From assembly GCA_030374805.1 (NCBI GenBank), contig JARGSG010000062.1, positions 1-44,943 of the forward strand: 44,943 nt of DNA, written 5' to 3'. Position 1 is the stretch's first letter. Each line of letters begins with the position of its first letter. This DNA comes from Gracilaria gracilis (taxonomy: Eukaryota; Rhodophyta; Florideophyceae; Gracilariales; Gracilariaceae). Position numbers and translations under genes: made by a program. Below the pieces are notes generated by a model. The model ran no database searches. It had not been told where the DNA came from and saw only the letters and a list, made by a program, of their open reading frames with translations. This document shows positions 19,527 through 30,582 of this stretch, in pieces.

Positions 19527-22500
19527 TGGTGGAGCTTGGGAAGGTAGATCACTTTCAACGACATGGAAGCCGCCTTGGAATAGCTTTATACCTCTATTAA
19601 AGTCGCCTGCGTTGAATAACAGTGCCATGTGTGGCAGGGAACATGATCTTGGCAGAACACTAGTCCTTGTGCTGCTGATCTTGGGTGAAGCCCAGTGTGG
19701 CAACTTCATTCATCTCTCTTCTCCTATCGGCAATGCCTACTTTTCCACGAACATGTAGAAAAGGAAATCGCTGGTTGGCCTGTGATTTGGTTACTATCTC
19801 TATAACCACTGTTAGGGTTTATGTCTGGGTTTGCATTGGGGTTTGTATTAGGGGTCGAAATGGGAGAGGTCACGAGGCATATATACGGTCAATACAAAGC
19901 TCCATCACGCCACAAATGGTTTGCACACAGCTGCCATACTTCAGTTAATTCAGTAAAATGCGCGCGTTTCACAAAAACTGTTCCAAGGCTAATGGTGGAG
20001 CTTGCGAAGGTAGATCACTCTACTCAACATGGAAGCCCCTTTGAAATAGCTTAACACCTCTATTGGAGTCACCTGCGATGAATCAGAGTGCTTTGGGTGG
20101 CAAGAAACATGATCTTGGCGAAACACTAGAGAATGTGCTGATAAATGTGGGTGTAGCCCAGTGCGTGGACCTTCTTTTTCTATATCCTCGAGTACCCCAC
20201 GCATACTAGCCCACGAACATGTGTAAGAAAACAATTGCTCGTTGGCGGGGTCTCCCTTACTTTCTCTGTAAAACACCGTTGGGGTTTATGTCTGGGTTTG
20301 CATTTGGGTTTGTATTAGGGGTCGAAAAGGGAGAGGTTACGAGGCATATATACGGTCAATACGAAACTCCATCATCCCTCAAATGGTTTGCACACAGCTG
20401 CCATGCTTCAGTTAATTCAATAAAATGCGCGCATTTCACCAAAACTGTTCCAAGACTAATGGTGGAGCTTGGGAAGGTAGATCACTTTCAACGACATGGA
20501 AGCTGCCTTAAAATAGCTCTATACCTCAATTAAAGTCGCCTGCGTTGAATAACAGCGCCATGTGTGGCAGGGAACATGATCTTGGCAGAACACTAGTCCT
20601 TGTGCTGCTGATCTTGGGTGAAGCCCAGTGTGGCAACTTCATTCATCCCTATTCACGAATTGGCCATGCCTGCTTTTCCACCAACATGTAGAAGGGAAAA
20701 ATCGCTGGTTGGCTGTGATTTGGTTACTATCTCTATAACCACTGTTAGGGTTTATGTCTGGGTTTGCATTGGGGTTTGTATTAGAGGTCGAAATGGGAGA
20801 GGTCACGAGGCATATATACGGTCAATACAAAGCTCCATCACGCCACAAATGGTTTGCACACAGCTGCCATACTTCAGGTAATTCAATAAAATGCGCGCAT
20901 TTCACAAAAACTGTTCCAAGACTAATGGTGGAGCTTGGGAAGGTAGATCACTTTCAACGACATGGAAGCCGCCTTGGAATAGCTTTATACCTCTATTAAA
21001 GTCGCCTGCGTTGAATAACAGTGCCATGTGTGGCAGGGAACATGATCTTGGCAGCACACTAGTCCTTGTGCTGATAATCTTGGGTGAGGCCCAGTGTGGC
21101 AACTTCATTCATCTCTCTTCTCCTATCGGCAATGCATACTATCCCACGAACATGTTGAAGGGAAAAATAGCTGGTTGGCTGTGATTTGGTTACTATCTCT
21201 ATAACCACTGTTAAGGTTTATGTCTGGGTTTGCATTGGGGTTTGTATTAGGGGTCGAAATGGGAGAGGTCACGAGGCATATATACGGTCAATACAAAGCT
21301 CCATCACGCCTCAAATGGTTTGCACACAGCTGCCATACTTCAGTTAATTCAATAAAATGCGCGCGTTTCACAAAAACTGTTCCAAGGCTAATGGTGGAGC
21401 TTGCGAAGGTAGATCACTCTACTCAACATGGTAGCCCCTTTGAAATAGCTTAACACCTCTATTGGAGTCACCTGCGATGAATCAGAGTGCTTTGGGTGGC
21501 AAGAAACATGATCTTGGCGAAACACTAGAGCATGTGCTGATAAACGTGGGTGTAGCCCAGTGCGTGGACCTTCTTTTTCTATATCCTCGAGTACCCCACG
21601 CATACTAGCCCACGAATATGTGTAAGAAAACAATTGCTCGTTGGCGGGGTCTCGCTCACTTTCTCTGTAAACACCGTTGGGGTTTATGTCTGGGTTTGCA
21701 TTGGGGTTTGTATTAGAGGTCGAAATGGGAGAGGTCACGAGGCATATATACGGTCAATACAAAGCTCCATCACGACTCAAATGGTTTGCACACAGCTGCC
21801 ATACTTCAGTTAATTCAATAAAATGCGCGCATTTCACCAAAACTGTTCCAAGACTAATGGTAGAGCTTGGGAAGGTAGATCACTTTCAACGACATGGAAG
21901 CTGCCTTAAAATAGCTTTATACCTCAATTAAAGTCGCCTGCGTTGAATAACAGCGCCATGTGTGGCAGGGAACATGATCTTGGCAGAACATTAGTCCTTG
22001 TGCTGCTAATCTTGGGTGAAGCCCAGTGTGGCAACTTCATTCATCTCTATTCTCGAATCGGCAATGCATACTATCTCATGAACATGTTGAAGGGAAAAAT
22101 CGCTGGTTGGCTGTGATTCGGTTACTATCTCTATAACCACTGTTAGGGTTTATGTCTGGGTTTGCATTGGGGTTTGTATTAGAGGTCGAAATGGGAGAGG
22201 TCACGAGGCATATATACGGTCAATACAAAGCTCCATCACGCCACAAATGGTTTGCACACAGCTGCCATACTTCAGTTAATTCAATAAAATGCGCGCATTT
22301 CACCAAAACTGTTCCAAGACTAATGGTGGAGCTTGGGAAGGTAGATCACTTTCAACGACATGGAAGCCGCCTTAAAATAGCTTTATACCTCAATTAAAGT
22401 CGCCTGCGTTGAATAACAGTGCCATGTGTGGCAGGGAACATGATCTTGTCAGAACACTAGTCTTTGTGCTGCTAATCTTGGGTGAAGCCCAGTGTGGCAA

Positions 22501-24455
22501 CTTCATTCATCCCTATTCTCGAATAAGCCATGCCTACTTTTCCACCAATATGTAGAAGGGAAAAATCGCTGGTTGGCTGTGTTTCGGTTACTATACCTAT
22601 AACCACTGTTAAGGTTTATGTCTGGGTTTGCATTGGGGTTTGTATTAGGGGTCGAAGGGAGAGAGGTTACGAGGCATATATACGGTCAATACAAAGCTCC
22701 ATCATCCCTCAAATGGTTTGCACACAGCTGCCATACTTCAGGTAATTCAATAAAATGCGCGCATTTCACAAAAACTGTTCCAAGACTAATGGTGGAGCTT
22801 GGGAAGGTAGATCACTTTCAACGACATGGAAGCCGCCTTGGAATAGCTTTATACCTCTATTAAAGTCGCCTGCGTTGAATAACAGTGCCATGTGTGGCAG
22901 GGAACATGATCTTGGCAGCACACTAGTCCTTGTGCTGATAATCTTGGGTGAGGCCCAGTGTGGCAACTTCATTCATCTCTCTTCTCCTATCGGCAATGCA
23001 TACTATCCCACGAACATGTTGAAGGGAAAAATCGCTGGTTGGCTGGGAATTTGGTTACTATCTCTATAACCACTGTTAGGGTTTATGTCTGGGTTTGCAT
23101 TGGGGTTTGTATTAGGGGTCGAAATGGGAGAGGTCACGAGGCATATATACGGTCAATACAAAGCTCCATCACGCCTCAAATGGTTTGCACACAGCTGCCA
23201 TACTTCAGTTAAGTCAATAAAATGCGGCCGTTTCACAAAAACTGTTCCAAGGCTAATGGTGGAGCTTGCGAAGGTAGATCACTCTACTCAACATGGAAGC
23301 CCCCTTGAAATAGCTTAACACCTCTATTGGAGTCACCTGCGATGAATCAGAGTGCTTTGGGTGGCAGGAAACATGATCTTGGCGGAACACTAGAGCATGT
23401 GCTGATAAACGTGGGTGTAGCCCAGTGCGTGGACCTTCTTTTTCTATATCCTCGAGTACCCCACGCATACTAGCCCACGAACATGTGTAAGAAAACAATT
23501 GCTCGTTGGCGGGGTCTCCCTTACTTTCTCTGTAAACACCGTTGGGGTTTATGTCTGGGTTTGCATTTGGGTTTGTATTAGGGGTCGAAAGGGGAGAGGT
23601 TACGAGGCATATATACGGTCAATACAAAGCTCCATCATCCCTCAAATGGTTTGCACACAGCTGCCATACTTCAGTTAATTCAATAAAATGCGCGCATTTC
23701 ACCAAAACTGTTCCAAGACTAATGGTAGAGCTTGGGAAGGTAGATCACTTTCAACGACATGGAAGCTGCCTTAAAATAGCTTTATACCTCAATTAAAGTC
23801 GCCTGCGTTGAATATACAGCGCCATGTGTGGCAGGGAACATGATCTTGGCAGAACACTAGTCCTTGTGCTGCTAATCTTGGGTGAGGAGCAGTGTGGCAA
23901 CTTCATTCATCTCTATTCTCGAATCGGCAATGCATACTATCTCATGAACATGTTGAAGGGAAAAATCGCTGGTTGGCTGTGATTCGGTTACTATCTCTAT
24001 AACCACTGTTAGGGTTTATGTCTGGGTTTGCATTGGGGTTTGTATTAGAGGTCGAAATGGGAGAGGTCACGAGGCATATATACGGTCAATACAAAGCTCC
24101 ATCACGCCACAAATGGTTTGCACACAGCTGCCATACTTCAGTTAATTCAATAAAATGCGCGCATTTCACCAAAACTGTTCCAAGACTAATGGTGGAGCTT
24201 GGGAAGGTAGATCACTTTCAACGACATGGAAGCCGCCTTAAAATAGCTTTATACCTCAATTAAAGTCGCCTGCGTTGAATAACAGTGCCATGTGTGGCAG
24301 GGAACATGATCTTGTCAGAACACTAGTCTTTGTGCTGCTAATCTTGGGTGAAGCCCAGTGTGGGCAACTTCATTCATCCCTATTCTCGAATAAGCCATGC
24401 CTACTTTTCCACAATATGTAGAAGGGAAAAATCGCTGGTTGGCTGTGTTTCGGTT
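19524..24455. repeat. Tandem satellite array II, right part, with higher-order structure
   Basis: The unit marker recurs at about 19817, 20283, 20748, 21214, 21680, 22147, 22614, 23081, 23548 and 24015, a period of 465-467 bp. Units fall into types by the segment before the marker: type b (GTAAGAAAACAATTGCTCGT), type a (ACATGTAGAAGGGAAAAATC) and type a' (ACATGTTGAAGGGAAAAAT). From about 21620 the order is b, a', a, a', then b, a', a again, a four-unit higher-order period of about 1,870 bp. The array ends at about 24455, where telomere-like repeat begins in mid-unit. Confidence 0.92.
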
Positions 24456-24731
24456 ACTAGGGTTTAGGGGTTTAGGGGTTTTAGGGTTTAGGGGTTTAGG
24501 GGTTTTTAGGTTTAGGGTTTTAGGGGTTTAGGGGTTAGGGGTTTAGGGGTTTTAGGGGTTTAGGGGGTTTTTAGGGGTTTAGGGGTTTTAGGGGTTTTAG
24601 GTTTAGGGGTTTAGGGGTTTTAGGGGTTTTAGGGTTTAGGGGTTTTAGGGGTTTAGGGGTTTAGGGGTTTAGGGGTTTTAGGGGTTTAGGGGTTTAGGGG
24701 TTTAGGGGTTTAGGGGTTTAGGGGTTATAGG
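24456..24731 (+). repeat. Telomere-like TTTAGGGG repeat, interstitial and degenerate
   Basis: About 275 bp of near-pure repeats based on TTTAGGGG, mixed with TTTTAGGGG, TTTAGGG and TTAGGGG. The G-rich strand is the plus strand, so if this was once a chromosome end, the end lay to the right and satellite array II was subtelomeric. The array starts inside a satellite unit (GGTTACTA|GGGTTTAGGGG) and passes into G-rich sequence and then the minisatellite. The irregular unit resembles telomeres of some algae. I cannot tell a fossil telomere from a locally expanded G-rich repeat. Confidence 0.8.
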
Positions 24732-24798
24732 GAACTTCGAGAAATTCGGGGTTTAAAGTGGGGTTAGGGAGAGGGTGGGGGGAATGCAGAGGAAGGAA

Positions 24799-24938
24799 TG
24801 GGGTTTAAAAAAGGGTTTCAAAGAGGGTTTGAAAAAGGGTTTGAAAAAGGGTTTTGAAAAAGGGTTTTGAAAATGGGTTTTGAAAATGGGTTTTGAAAAT
24901 GGGTTTTGAAAATGGGTTTTGAAAATGGGTTTTGAAAG
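24799..24938 (+). repeat. 13-bp minisatellite, GGGTTTTGAAAAT type
   Basis: About 11 units. At the right they are regular (GGGTTTTGAAAAT repeated). Toward the left they shorten and vary (GGGTTTGAAAAA, GGGTTTCAAAGA, GGGTTTAAAAAA). The minus-strand open frames with repeated NPFSKP are a by-product of this repeat. Confidence 0.9.
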
Positions 24939-25609
24939 CGCAATATTTCTGGCTTGCTAACCATATCCCGCATCCCATCCCGTAGGTATGGTCGAAAGTA
25001 CGACGCGCGGCGGGAAAGTAAAGCCTGAACCGATCTGGTACCCTCAACGGCCACCTCTGACAAAGAGTGTCCGCTACGGGATCAACTAGTCGCAGTCGTG
25101 AACTTTGGTGCTATATTTTCCCGAGCGGGCGTGCTGCACTGCCAGACAATCTTCGACGGAATGCATCGGCTGCCAGGCAGCGGCCCATCCTAGAGCACCA
25201 TGGTCGTGTGGAGTCCTGGCGAGCCCGTCAGGGACACATGCCTATTAGGACATTCGCACGGCAGACTCGGGGAGCCACCGTCCGGACAAGCCATTCGCCC
25301 GTTGTTGGGATGAAGTCGAATACCAGCACCGAATGGCGGACATTATCGGCCGGATTGACGCCGGTGACGCCTAGCTGTGGGAGACAGTGTGAAGATTCTC
25401 CCGCCTGGGCATTGTCCTCTCAGCGTTGTGGCCTGCAAGCAGCCATAGGACCAGATGTATTGGCTCGGATGCCAGCAGTGCTGGTGTGAGTTCGTTGCGT
25501 ACGACGACCGCATCCGGGCGATGCAAAAATTCCTCTTCAGATGGCACAGCCAGGAGTACTTTGACATTCGCTAAAACTACCGAGAAGGGTTTATGTTCTT
25601 CGTCGTACG

Positions 25610-26421
25610 CGCCAGTGAGCGACGACGTTATGCGGGACGTTGGTGGCTGGCTCCCAAGTGTCCTGGGAGGCCGGGAAGCCGTACCATCAGGCTTTGACCA
25701 GCGGTGTCCCGTCAGAGGAGACGTTCTCATCCACCACTTTGTCGACAACCCACTCTCCGGGAGGTGTGCCGTGGATGAGTTCAGGTGGGTTTTTTGCGTC
25801 GTCGTTGGGGCTGTTTCCCGGCGAGGATAGTGGAGTAGAATCGGCCGCGACCACCTTGGGAGCTGTTGCCGCCGAAGGGGAAGGAGGGGAGGAACGTGAT
25901 GTCATATCCGGTTCCTTTAAGTCCGTTGGTGTAGGGGCGTATTGCGATCCCGATGGACTTTCGTGACTCTGTCAATCGAGACCGTGTCTTGCAGAGTTGA
26001 GTAGGAACTGCGGGGCCTCGTAAGGGAAAATCCAGCTCTCAAATAATGCAAGGGCGATATTCGTTGCCTGTGTGGCCTGCAGGGAAACAGCATGTGCCAG
26101 CTTGGTAAAGCGATCCGTGATGAACAAGATGAAGCTGTTTTCATGTGAGGTTTTAGACAACGGGCCGAGGATTGCCAAGGCGACAAATTCTAGAGGACCC
26201 CCGCGGGGAAAGAGCTGGGGATCAGTTGTCCTAACGTCTCCCGTTGGGCTGCTTTTGAAAGGTGAGGACCTTAATAACATGCTGAGGGACGCTGTGGGGT
26301 GATCTATGGGGCCAGGAGTGCTCTCCCTTGGAAATTGAGTCGGAGCTGGAACTCCGGATTTCGTGGGGCTGCCCGCTCTGGAACTGACTGGGCTCCCGAA
26401 CCGGGGTGTTGAGTCCCCCAC
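25610..26421 (-). pseudogene. Partial integrase core and C-terminal chromodomain of a chromovirus
   Basis: The minus frame from 26421 gives a Ser/Pro-rich lead, then GGPLEFVALAILGPLSKTSH and ENSFILFITDRFTKLAHAV, then LFESWIFPYEAPQFLL: the retroviral-type integrase core (DILGPLPKTxxGNxxILVxTDRFSKL...). The first catalytic Asp (D in VALDILGPL) is Ala here, and the core stops before the third acidic residue. About 190 bases further on, WVVDKVVDENVSSDGTPLVKA, a TGA, and WYGFPASQDTWEPATNVP form a clear chromodomain, the module that steers chromoviruses to histone-marked chromatin. The missing middle of the integrase, the TGA and other stops make this non-functional. Confidence 0.8.
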
Positions 26422-27450
26422 GTTCTGGGCTTGTAGTATCTTTCAGAGGCGCGCTGATGATAATTCGCTTCGCGAAGTTGCAGCACGGCGTTCCAGTATT
26501 CCGATGGGAGCCACTCATAGCACGCCCTAGATGTAGACAGGCAAATGCAACAAGTTGGAAGCCTATCGACCGATGTCGGGGCCGTACGATAAAAAGATCT
26601 CGTTTGCGGTACCGTCTGCGAGCCCTTCGGGGGTTGTTGTCGGTAACTGGAGCCCCGGCGGTAAGCCATCGTCGAAGGAGCCATCGTCGAAGGCGTTGAC
26701 GTGGCGGTGGAGGAAATTGAAGGGGAAGACGGGAGCACCGTTTGAAAGGGAAGTTCCATAGCGCCCTCGTCTTCAAATTCACCGCCCCATCCGCCGTTCG
26801 TCTGCGTCCGATTAGACGCTGCATGAGGCCGTTGAGAAGACCCGGCAGGGCTTGCTGCTCGTGTCCGATTCCAATGTCTTGTAATACTTCTTACCACCCC
26901 GATGGCTGTCGTCAAGTCCCTCAGCATAGCTGACGAGCTGACCTAAGACCACCTTGAGATACGTAGAGGAGTAGTTAGATACACTGGCCCTGATTGCGTG
27001 TAACAATTCCATGACAAAGAGAGCCTTGAGATGTCCCTCTGGGAAGATATTTCCACATCGGAGGTTCTCGTTTCACTATTTGTCCGCGAATTCGTGATCT
27101 GACACTGCTGCGCTGTGGTGGTGCGTAATAATATCTTCGTAAGCCTCTAAGAAGATATCATCCATCGAATAGACGCATATACCTCACGTAGGTAGTTGAC
27201 CACCTCCGGAAAGGGGACGCGAGGAAGTCGGAACTCTTCGCGCCTACCGCTCCGTATTCGCGGGTGATATTTGCGGTGATCTTATCCCTTGCGGTTGGGT
27301 CCAAGAGAAACTGAAAGAGCCAGAGAGCTGCACCCTCGTGCACACCATTCTAGTTACAGGTGTTATTGAACCCCGCGAGGAAACGTAGAACCAAAATTGG
27401 ACCTTTGCCGGAGAACTTCAAGGGCATCTGTAGCTGCATGGGGTTTAGCA
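26422..27450 (-). pseudogene. Decayed Gag of the minus-strand Ty3/gypsy element
   Basis: Pieces in order on the minus strand: KFSGKGPILVLRFLAGFNNT, a stop, NGVHEGAALWLFQFLLDPTA (27343 region), then ELLHAIRASVSNYSSTYLKV and VSYAEGLDDSHRG (27012-26900), and a former zinc-knuckle region CCICLSTSRACYEWLPSEYW (about 26550). The pattern of a retrotransposon Gag capsid followed by a nucleic-acid-binding knuckle is recognisable. The knuckle has lost its His spacing. Several stops and frameshifts break the frame. Confidence 0.65.
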
Positions 27451-28790
27451 TGTTGGGCCACCGATCGCGCCACCATAGGGTTGCAGCGACCACTTCTGGC
27501 GTTCAAGCGCTAGTGCCTAAAGCTAAGTATTTTAAAAAATTCTCCGTTATTGGGTTGGATACGGTGTAAATGGGACACATCGAACCTCGGGGGTCGGAGT
27601 CGCCCGAGTCGCTGGAGTCCGGCCTATCGCAGTCAGACTGCGAGTCATCCGAGTCAGAAAATCTACGACCCTTACGGGTTGACTTGCTCCTGTTCCGACG
27701 TTGGCTTGAAGACTACCGATTTCTCTACTTGTCACGACTCATATGCGAATCGTGACCGGTACTATTCTGCTTCCCTGAGAGTGGATTACCCAAATTGAGC
27801 CTATCATTGTTGGGGTCCCTGCCGGGTCTGGAATCTGCTTCATGTTGGACAGGGATGGTGGGCGTTTGCCATACCGAGATGGGCTAGCGGACGGTTGAGA
27901 TTCTGGTCGTACCCAATAGGGCCGGGCTGCCAAGGGCGCTGTACCTTAGTGAGTCACAATGGTGGCATTTGTGGCGTCCATAACTCTGGAAACCGATCAT
28001 GTTGGATGAGTCCCCTCTGGACAAAAGTATTCCCCAGGGGCTCCAATTCTGGGTTTACCCTGTGGGTAATACGTCGTTCGACCCCAAGGTTTACTATAGA
28101 CTCCATGAGCGGCCTCAGGGCAATGAGAAGTTCTCCCGTGAAGGGTTGAACCTCAATTCCCGTGGGTCGTTGTGGAGTTCCATGAGAGTTTCGGGCGCTG
28201 CCACTTGTGAAGCGGGGAGCCTGCGGAGCTGTCTCAAGTGAGGACTTCTAAAGCACGGCCTCGAGACCGTTCCGAGAGTCGGGTCGGAGTGGGACTGTTG
28301 GAGTATGCGCTCCGGGTCGTTCACTGGTGGTACGATCCCTCGATCGGTACTTAGGGTGCTCAGAGCCCCGGAGCCGGGAGCGGGCGGCACTTCATCAATG
28401 CCGTCGTTCTTATGGGGAGGCGCAAAACGGGCCTGTCCATGAGAAGATCCCGGTGTGGTGACCATAACGGTAGGCAGAGAGAGTTTTTTTGTTTGGCTTG
28501 CGGCAATATGATCCCTAAGGCGGGCAGGCTTGTGAAAACCCTGAGTGAAAAACGGCCTCGACGAGAGAGCCAAACGATCTGTGGTGCAAAGCCCTCTGGG
28601 AGGTGGTTACCAATACTCGGTCATAATCCGACAAGTCGGGATACCACTCGAGTCGAGGTATATGAATAGCAATAGCCACTATTGTGGGAAGGACACGTGG
28701 ATTACGGATGAGCCAGAGGTTGGCCACGTACAAGTGGAACGGCCGCCACGACGCGTGGGTAATTGCCACTGCGCGTGGGCCTAATTAATT
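27451..28790 (-). other. 5' part of the minus-strand retroelement, no clear gene
   Basis: No intact gene. Minus-strand frames at 28573-28115 (Pro/Ser-rich, ending ELRFNPSRENFSLP) and 28769-28515 may be remains of leader or an N-terminal Gag extension, but both are interrupted and I match them to no family. Confidence 0.35.
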
Positions 28791-29169
28791 AGTTTATTTA
28801 TTTTATAGTTGGCATAGCTAGACTACTTAGCGCGCCGGCGGCCATCACCGCCGCGCACAGTAAAGCTCCCCAACCAGGGTTGGCTCTTGACTGCTTCGCC
28901 TTAGGCGGTACTCCACTCCTCCTTGGAGGGATATCCCGTAGCCCACGGGCCGTCTATCGTCTCTGCGTCCTCCAAAGAACCCAACTATGGCAGGGTTTTA
29001 CCGCTGTTTGTCGCGTTCGACCCGTGCAGGAATAACACCGGTGTTTGTCGTATCCTTTGCCCATTTTGCCCTTTTTCTTCTCTCTATTCCCCGCTCTTGC
29101 AGGTTTCCTTTTCCTTTCCCCACTTACGTGGACTCGTGCCTCTTGCGAGGATAACCCACACACGTGGTG
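28791..29169 (+). other. Non-coding leader before the plus-strand gag
   Basis: Starts AT-rich (TTAATTAGTTTATTTATTTT), then GC-rich with several small inverted repeats, then pyrimidine-rich. TGGTGCCCAACTGA at about 29161 is the kind of site used as a tRNA primer-binding site, but I cannot confirm a matching tRNA. No gene seen. Confidence 0.3.
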
Positions 29170-30015
29170 CCCAACTGATTCTCTGTTGAACTCTCTACGA
29201 TCTGTCGTGACGGCTTGGCTTCGGTTCTTCGCGAGCCTCCGAAGGAGGAGTTACCTGCTGGCCCGAAGCAGTGCAGTATCTGCTACGGTCGTACGCAACT
29301 AACGACGCCATTCAGGCGGCAATCTTCGCATTGCGAGACACGCGTCAGTGCTCAGGCGAGAGGGAACCCGATTTCTCGGTGCGCCCGAATAAGGCTTTCC
29401 ATCGCTGTGGGAATGTCTATCCCGCTACTGAGCGTTGCACAATGTTTATTGACGGATTGGACCCGGCTATCCGGACTTTGGTCGCCCGCTACCGTGGTGA
29501 TAAGGGGAAGATCACATATTTTGAGCTCATTAAGTATGCAAAAGCTCAAGGTGATGCCATTCGCGCCAGGCCCCCGACTACTCGGTCCAAGTCCGCCAAG
29601 GCGTTGTTGATGGACACTCGGTCCCCCGTCTCTCTCGCTTTTCGCTGTTCAGGCACCTCCACAGGAGTATGATAACGTCCAGCTCGCCCAGAGCGGCGTT
29701 GACTCCGTTCCGACAACGGATCTCCCGTCGACAACGGATGTTTCCTTCGAGACCGCTCGGGAAGGCACCGTACTCTACGCCGATGCACCCCGAGTTCACG
29801 GGCTCCGAATCCCGTACTCGAACGGTGGGACCCGTTATCAACGGCCCGGATGGCAGGATACCCGCCCAGCGGTACCCTTCACGGATCACCGGAATGGACC
29901 CCCTCGTCAGGGTAGGCAAGCATTGATATGCCATCTCTGCTACACCCATGGTCACACGTTACCGCAGTGCCTTCTCTCTATGCGAGAGAGGGCCTACAAT
30001 TACGATGATTTCTGT
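29170..30015 (+). pseudogene. Ty3/gypsy-type Gag with CCHC zinc knuckle, truncated
   Basis: Frame one (to 29672) holds a capsid-like segment: AVQYLLRSYATNDAIQAA, ALRDTRQCSGEREPDFSVR, ERCTMFIDGLDPAIRTLVARYR and ITYFELIKYAKAQGDA. After a 1-base shift near 29620, the second frame continues (APPQEYDNVQLAQ...) to ICHLCYTHGHTLPQCLL, a perfect Cys-x2-Cys-x4-His-x4-Cys nucleic-acid-binding knuckle at 29929-29970. Coding likeness ends near 30015. No pol follows. It differs from the minus-strand Gag, so it is a separate element, placed head to head with it. Confidence 0.72.
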
Positions 30016-30582
30016 ACGTTGCTTTTACTGTTTTCTTTACATACCTATACCTTTCAGCTGCATTCTGTGGATAGAGCCTTATACATTTTATGCCTTGTAC
30101 GTAACATTTCGTCCACGTCAATGTGGCAACTCAGGTTCACGTCGCAAGAGAACCCACTAATCGTAAGTTTTTCTGTTCATGTTCATGTCATCCGTTCTTT
30201 CTTAAGTAGCCCGAAGCTACCTATCGCATGTGATATTATCTTCACATGTGCATTGAGTACCGTAGCTCCACTGCGTTTCCAACACTTACCTCTTCAAACT
30301 TGTACCTACGCACCGCAAAGCACTGCTAGGTTCGGAAGTTTTTCTTTCTAACTTCAATTTCCTATATGTCGATATGGTCACAAAAGCGGTGAAAAGAAGC
30401 AGTACGTTAATACGTTCAGAACTGACCATGTAACGCATCAATTTATCACATATCTGACTACCATAATGTTTTGGACTTTTTGTTCGAATCGAGAGCGATG
30501 TCCAAACGAGCACCATATCTCAGGATATGAAGACGTCGGAAAAGTCACATACACAGCGGGTGTTATGATGTGCATCCATTAT
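30016..30582. other. AT-rich stretch without recognised features
   Basis: Short open frames on both strands, none longer than about 142 codons and none resembling a known family. No repeats of note. Confidence 0.5.

Larger units (their letters stand above)
24950..28790 (-). mobile_element. Ty3/gypsy chromodomain retrotransposon remnant lacking protease, RT and RNase H
   Basis: Minus-strand order is Gag (about 27450-26422), then directly an integrase core piece (26421-25972), then a chromodomain (about 25785-25610). No protease, reverse transcriptase or RNase H motif (such as YxDD) lies between, so the central part of pol has been deleted. Many stops and frameshifts are present. I did not find long terminal repeats at either edge, so the limits are approximate: the left edge abuts the minisatellite and the right edge meets a plus-strand gag region. 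Confidence 0.75.

Noticed and set aside
3893..24455. Regular spacing suggesting a CRISPR-like or gene-cluster array
   Set aside because: The 466-bp unit repeats as a whole, with no short repeat and variable spacer structure. It is a satellite in eukaryotic DNA.
24456..24731. A true chromosome end
   Set aside because: At least 20 kb of unrelated sequence follows, so in this assembly it is interstitial; only raw reads could show otherwise.
24805..25063. Minus-strand ORFs with repeated NPFSKP/FKTHFQ motifs
   Set aside because: They are translations of the 13-bp minisatellite, not a protein with designed repeats.
25067..25966. Plus-strand ORFs of 100-140 codons
   Set aside because: They lie opposite the chromodomain and integrase remnant on the minus strand and resemble no family.
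24950..30015. One complete LTR retrotransposon spanning the region
   Set aside because: The gag at 29170-30015 is on the opposite strand from the integrase, no long terminal repeats were seen and RT is absent, so these are two separate remnants.
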